From Spirochaetota bacterium (lineage in GTDB: Bacteria > Spirochaetota > Spirochaetia > Treponematales > UBA12059), in NCBI GenBank assembly GCA_022709445.1, contig JAKLIU010000134.1, forward strand, positions 1 to 5,805: a DNA stretch of 5,805 bases, written 5' to 3'. Each line of letters starts with the position of its first letter. The stretch's first letter is position 1. Of the stretch, positions 5,587 through 5,805 are shown in pieces. A program made the translations under genes and the position numbers. The notes beneath the pieces were generated by a model. The model saw nothing but the letters and a program-made list of their open reading frames with translations, had not been told where the DNA came from and searched no databases.

Positions 5587-5619
5587 GGAACGCCGTCCGG
5601 CTGGCCCGGACGGCGTTCC
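5587..5619 (-). terminator. Perfect 14-bp hairpin between flavoenzyme gene and ppiB
   Basis: GGAACGCCGTCCGG (5587-5600) and its exact complement (5606-5619) flank a five-base loop. It lies 40 bases beyond the stop of the minus-strand flavoenzyme gene and 35 bases before the ppiB ATG. The natural reading is a terminator for the upstream gene, but there is no T-run on either side, so an RNA structure in the ppiB leader or an mRNA-end stabiliser are alternatives. Fourteen uninterrupted pairs are well beyond chance. Confidence 0.6.
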
Positions 5620-5659
5620 ATGTGTAGCACAATCGCGGCCTTTCCGGAAGCGGCCCGCC

Positions 5660-5805
5660 TCAGGCGCCCGAGCGGTCGTACTCCTCGCCTATCGAGGCGA
5701 TCAGCTCCTTCACCGTCACTATCCTCTCGGCGCGCCAGGCGTTGGTACCGGCGAAGGCGAAGCTCTCTCCCAGCCGGCCCCTGACGGCGTTCTTGAGCGC
5801 CAGGG
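5660..5805 (-). CDS. Probable nitronate monooxygenase/FabK-type flavin oxidoreductase, C-terminal 47 residues only
   Basis: The reading frame is open from the window edge to a TGA at 5662-5660. The visible end reads LALKNAVRGRLGESFAFAGT, then NAWRAERIVTVKELIASIGE and EYDRSGA. The pattern F.FAG.NA.R...I.TVKELI..I.EEY is the usual C-terminus of the nitronate monooxygenase family (2-nitropropane dioxygenase, including enoyl-ACP reductase FabK and related FMN-dependent TIM-barrel oxidoreductases). Codon third positions are mostly G or C, as in neighbouring genes. The FMN-binding and catalytic parts lie outside the window, so the member of the family cannot be named. It is co-oriented with ppiB, and a strong hairpin separates them by position. 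Confidence 0.68.
   Translation of the reverse strand, partial: LALKNAVRGRLGESFAFAGTNAWRAERIVTVKELIASIGEEYDRSGA

Noticed and set aside
5552..5632. 27-residue N-terminal extension of the cyclophilin from an ATG at 5632
   Set aside because: It runs through the 14-bp hairpin, is not a signal peptide, and the internal ATG at 5551 has a good ribosome binding site and gives the normal family length.

Overview
This 5.8 kb window comes from a strongly GC-rich (by eye about two-thirds G+C), densely coded bacterial chromosome. Gram-negative-like traits are a lipoprotein-type periplasmic binding protein, a TrpR-family repressor and an E. coli-like PpiB cyclophilin. The mix does not fix a phylum: the purine phosphoribosyltransferase resembles yeast Hpt1, and TrpR outside gammaproteobacteria is patchy. 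I see no mobile element, CRISPR array, tRNA or rRNA. It reads as ordinary chromosomal housekeeping and accessory sequence, and I found no clear-cut novel system.

Region 1 (1-2235, + strand) is a three-gene operon. It holds the C-terminal two-thirds or so of a MoxR-type AAA+ ATPase (truncated by the window edge), a DUF58 protein with a degenerate metal-binding motif, and a small three-helix membrane protein. The genes overlap by four bases (ATGA at 647-650, GTGA at 1915-1918), so they are probably translationally coupled. MoxR/DUF58 pairs are generally thought to act as chaperone and adaptor modules at the membrane. The usual Bat proteins or transglutaminase partner do not follow; the operon ends 14 bases before a convergent gene.

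Region 2 (2250-3331, - strand) is a two-gene operon: an Hpt1-like phosphoribosyltransferase (purine salvage), then 5-formyltetrahydrofolate cyclo-ligase (folate recycling), joined by another 4-base GTGA overlap. Its promoter candidate is placed so that the transcript may be leaderless.

Region 3 (3332-5017, + strand) starts with a 135-base divergent promoter region. It is followed by a branched-chain-amino-acid-type substrate-binding lipoprotein with no transporter genes beside it, then a TrpR-family regulator with its own promoter. Their adjacency suggests, without proving, a link between amino-acid uptake and tryptophan (or related ligand) sensing.

Region 4 (5015-5805, - strand) has a PpiB-type cyclophilin converging on trpR across an inverted repeat that contains both stop codons. 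Upstream of ppiB are a perfect 14-bp hairpin and the C-terminal end of a probable nitronate monooxygenase/FabK-like flavoenzyme that runs off the window.
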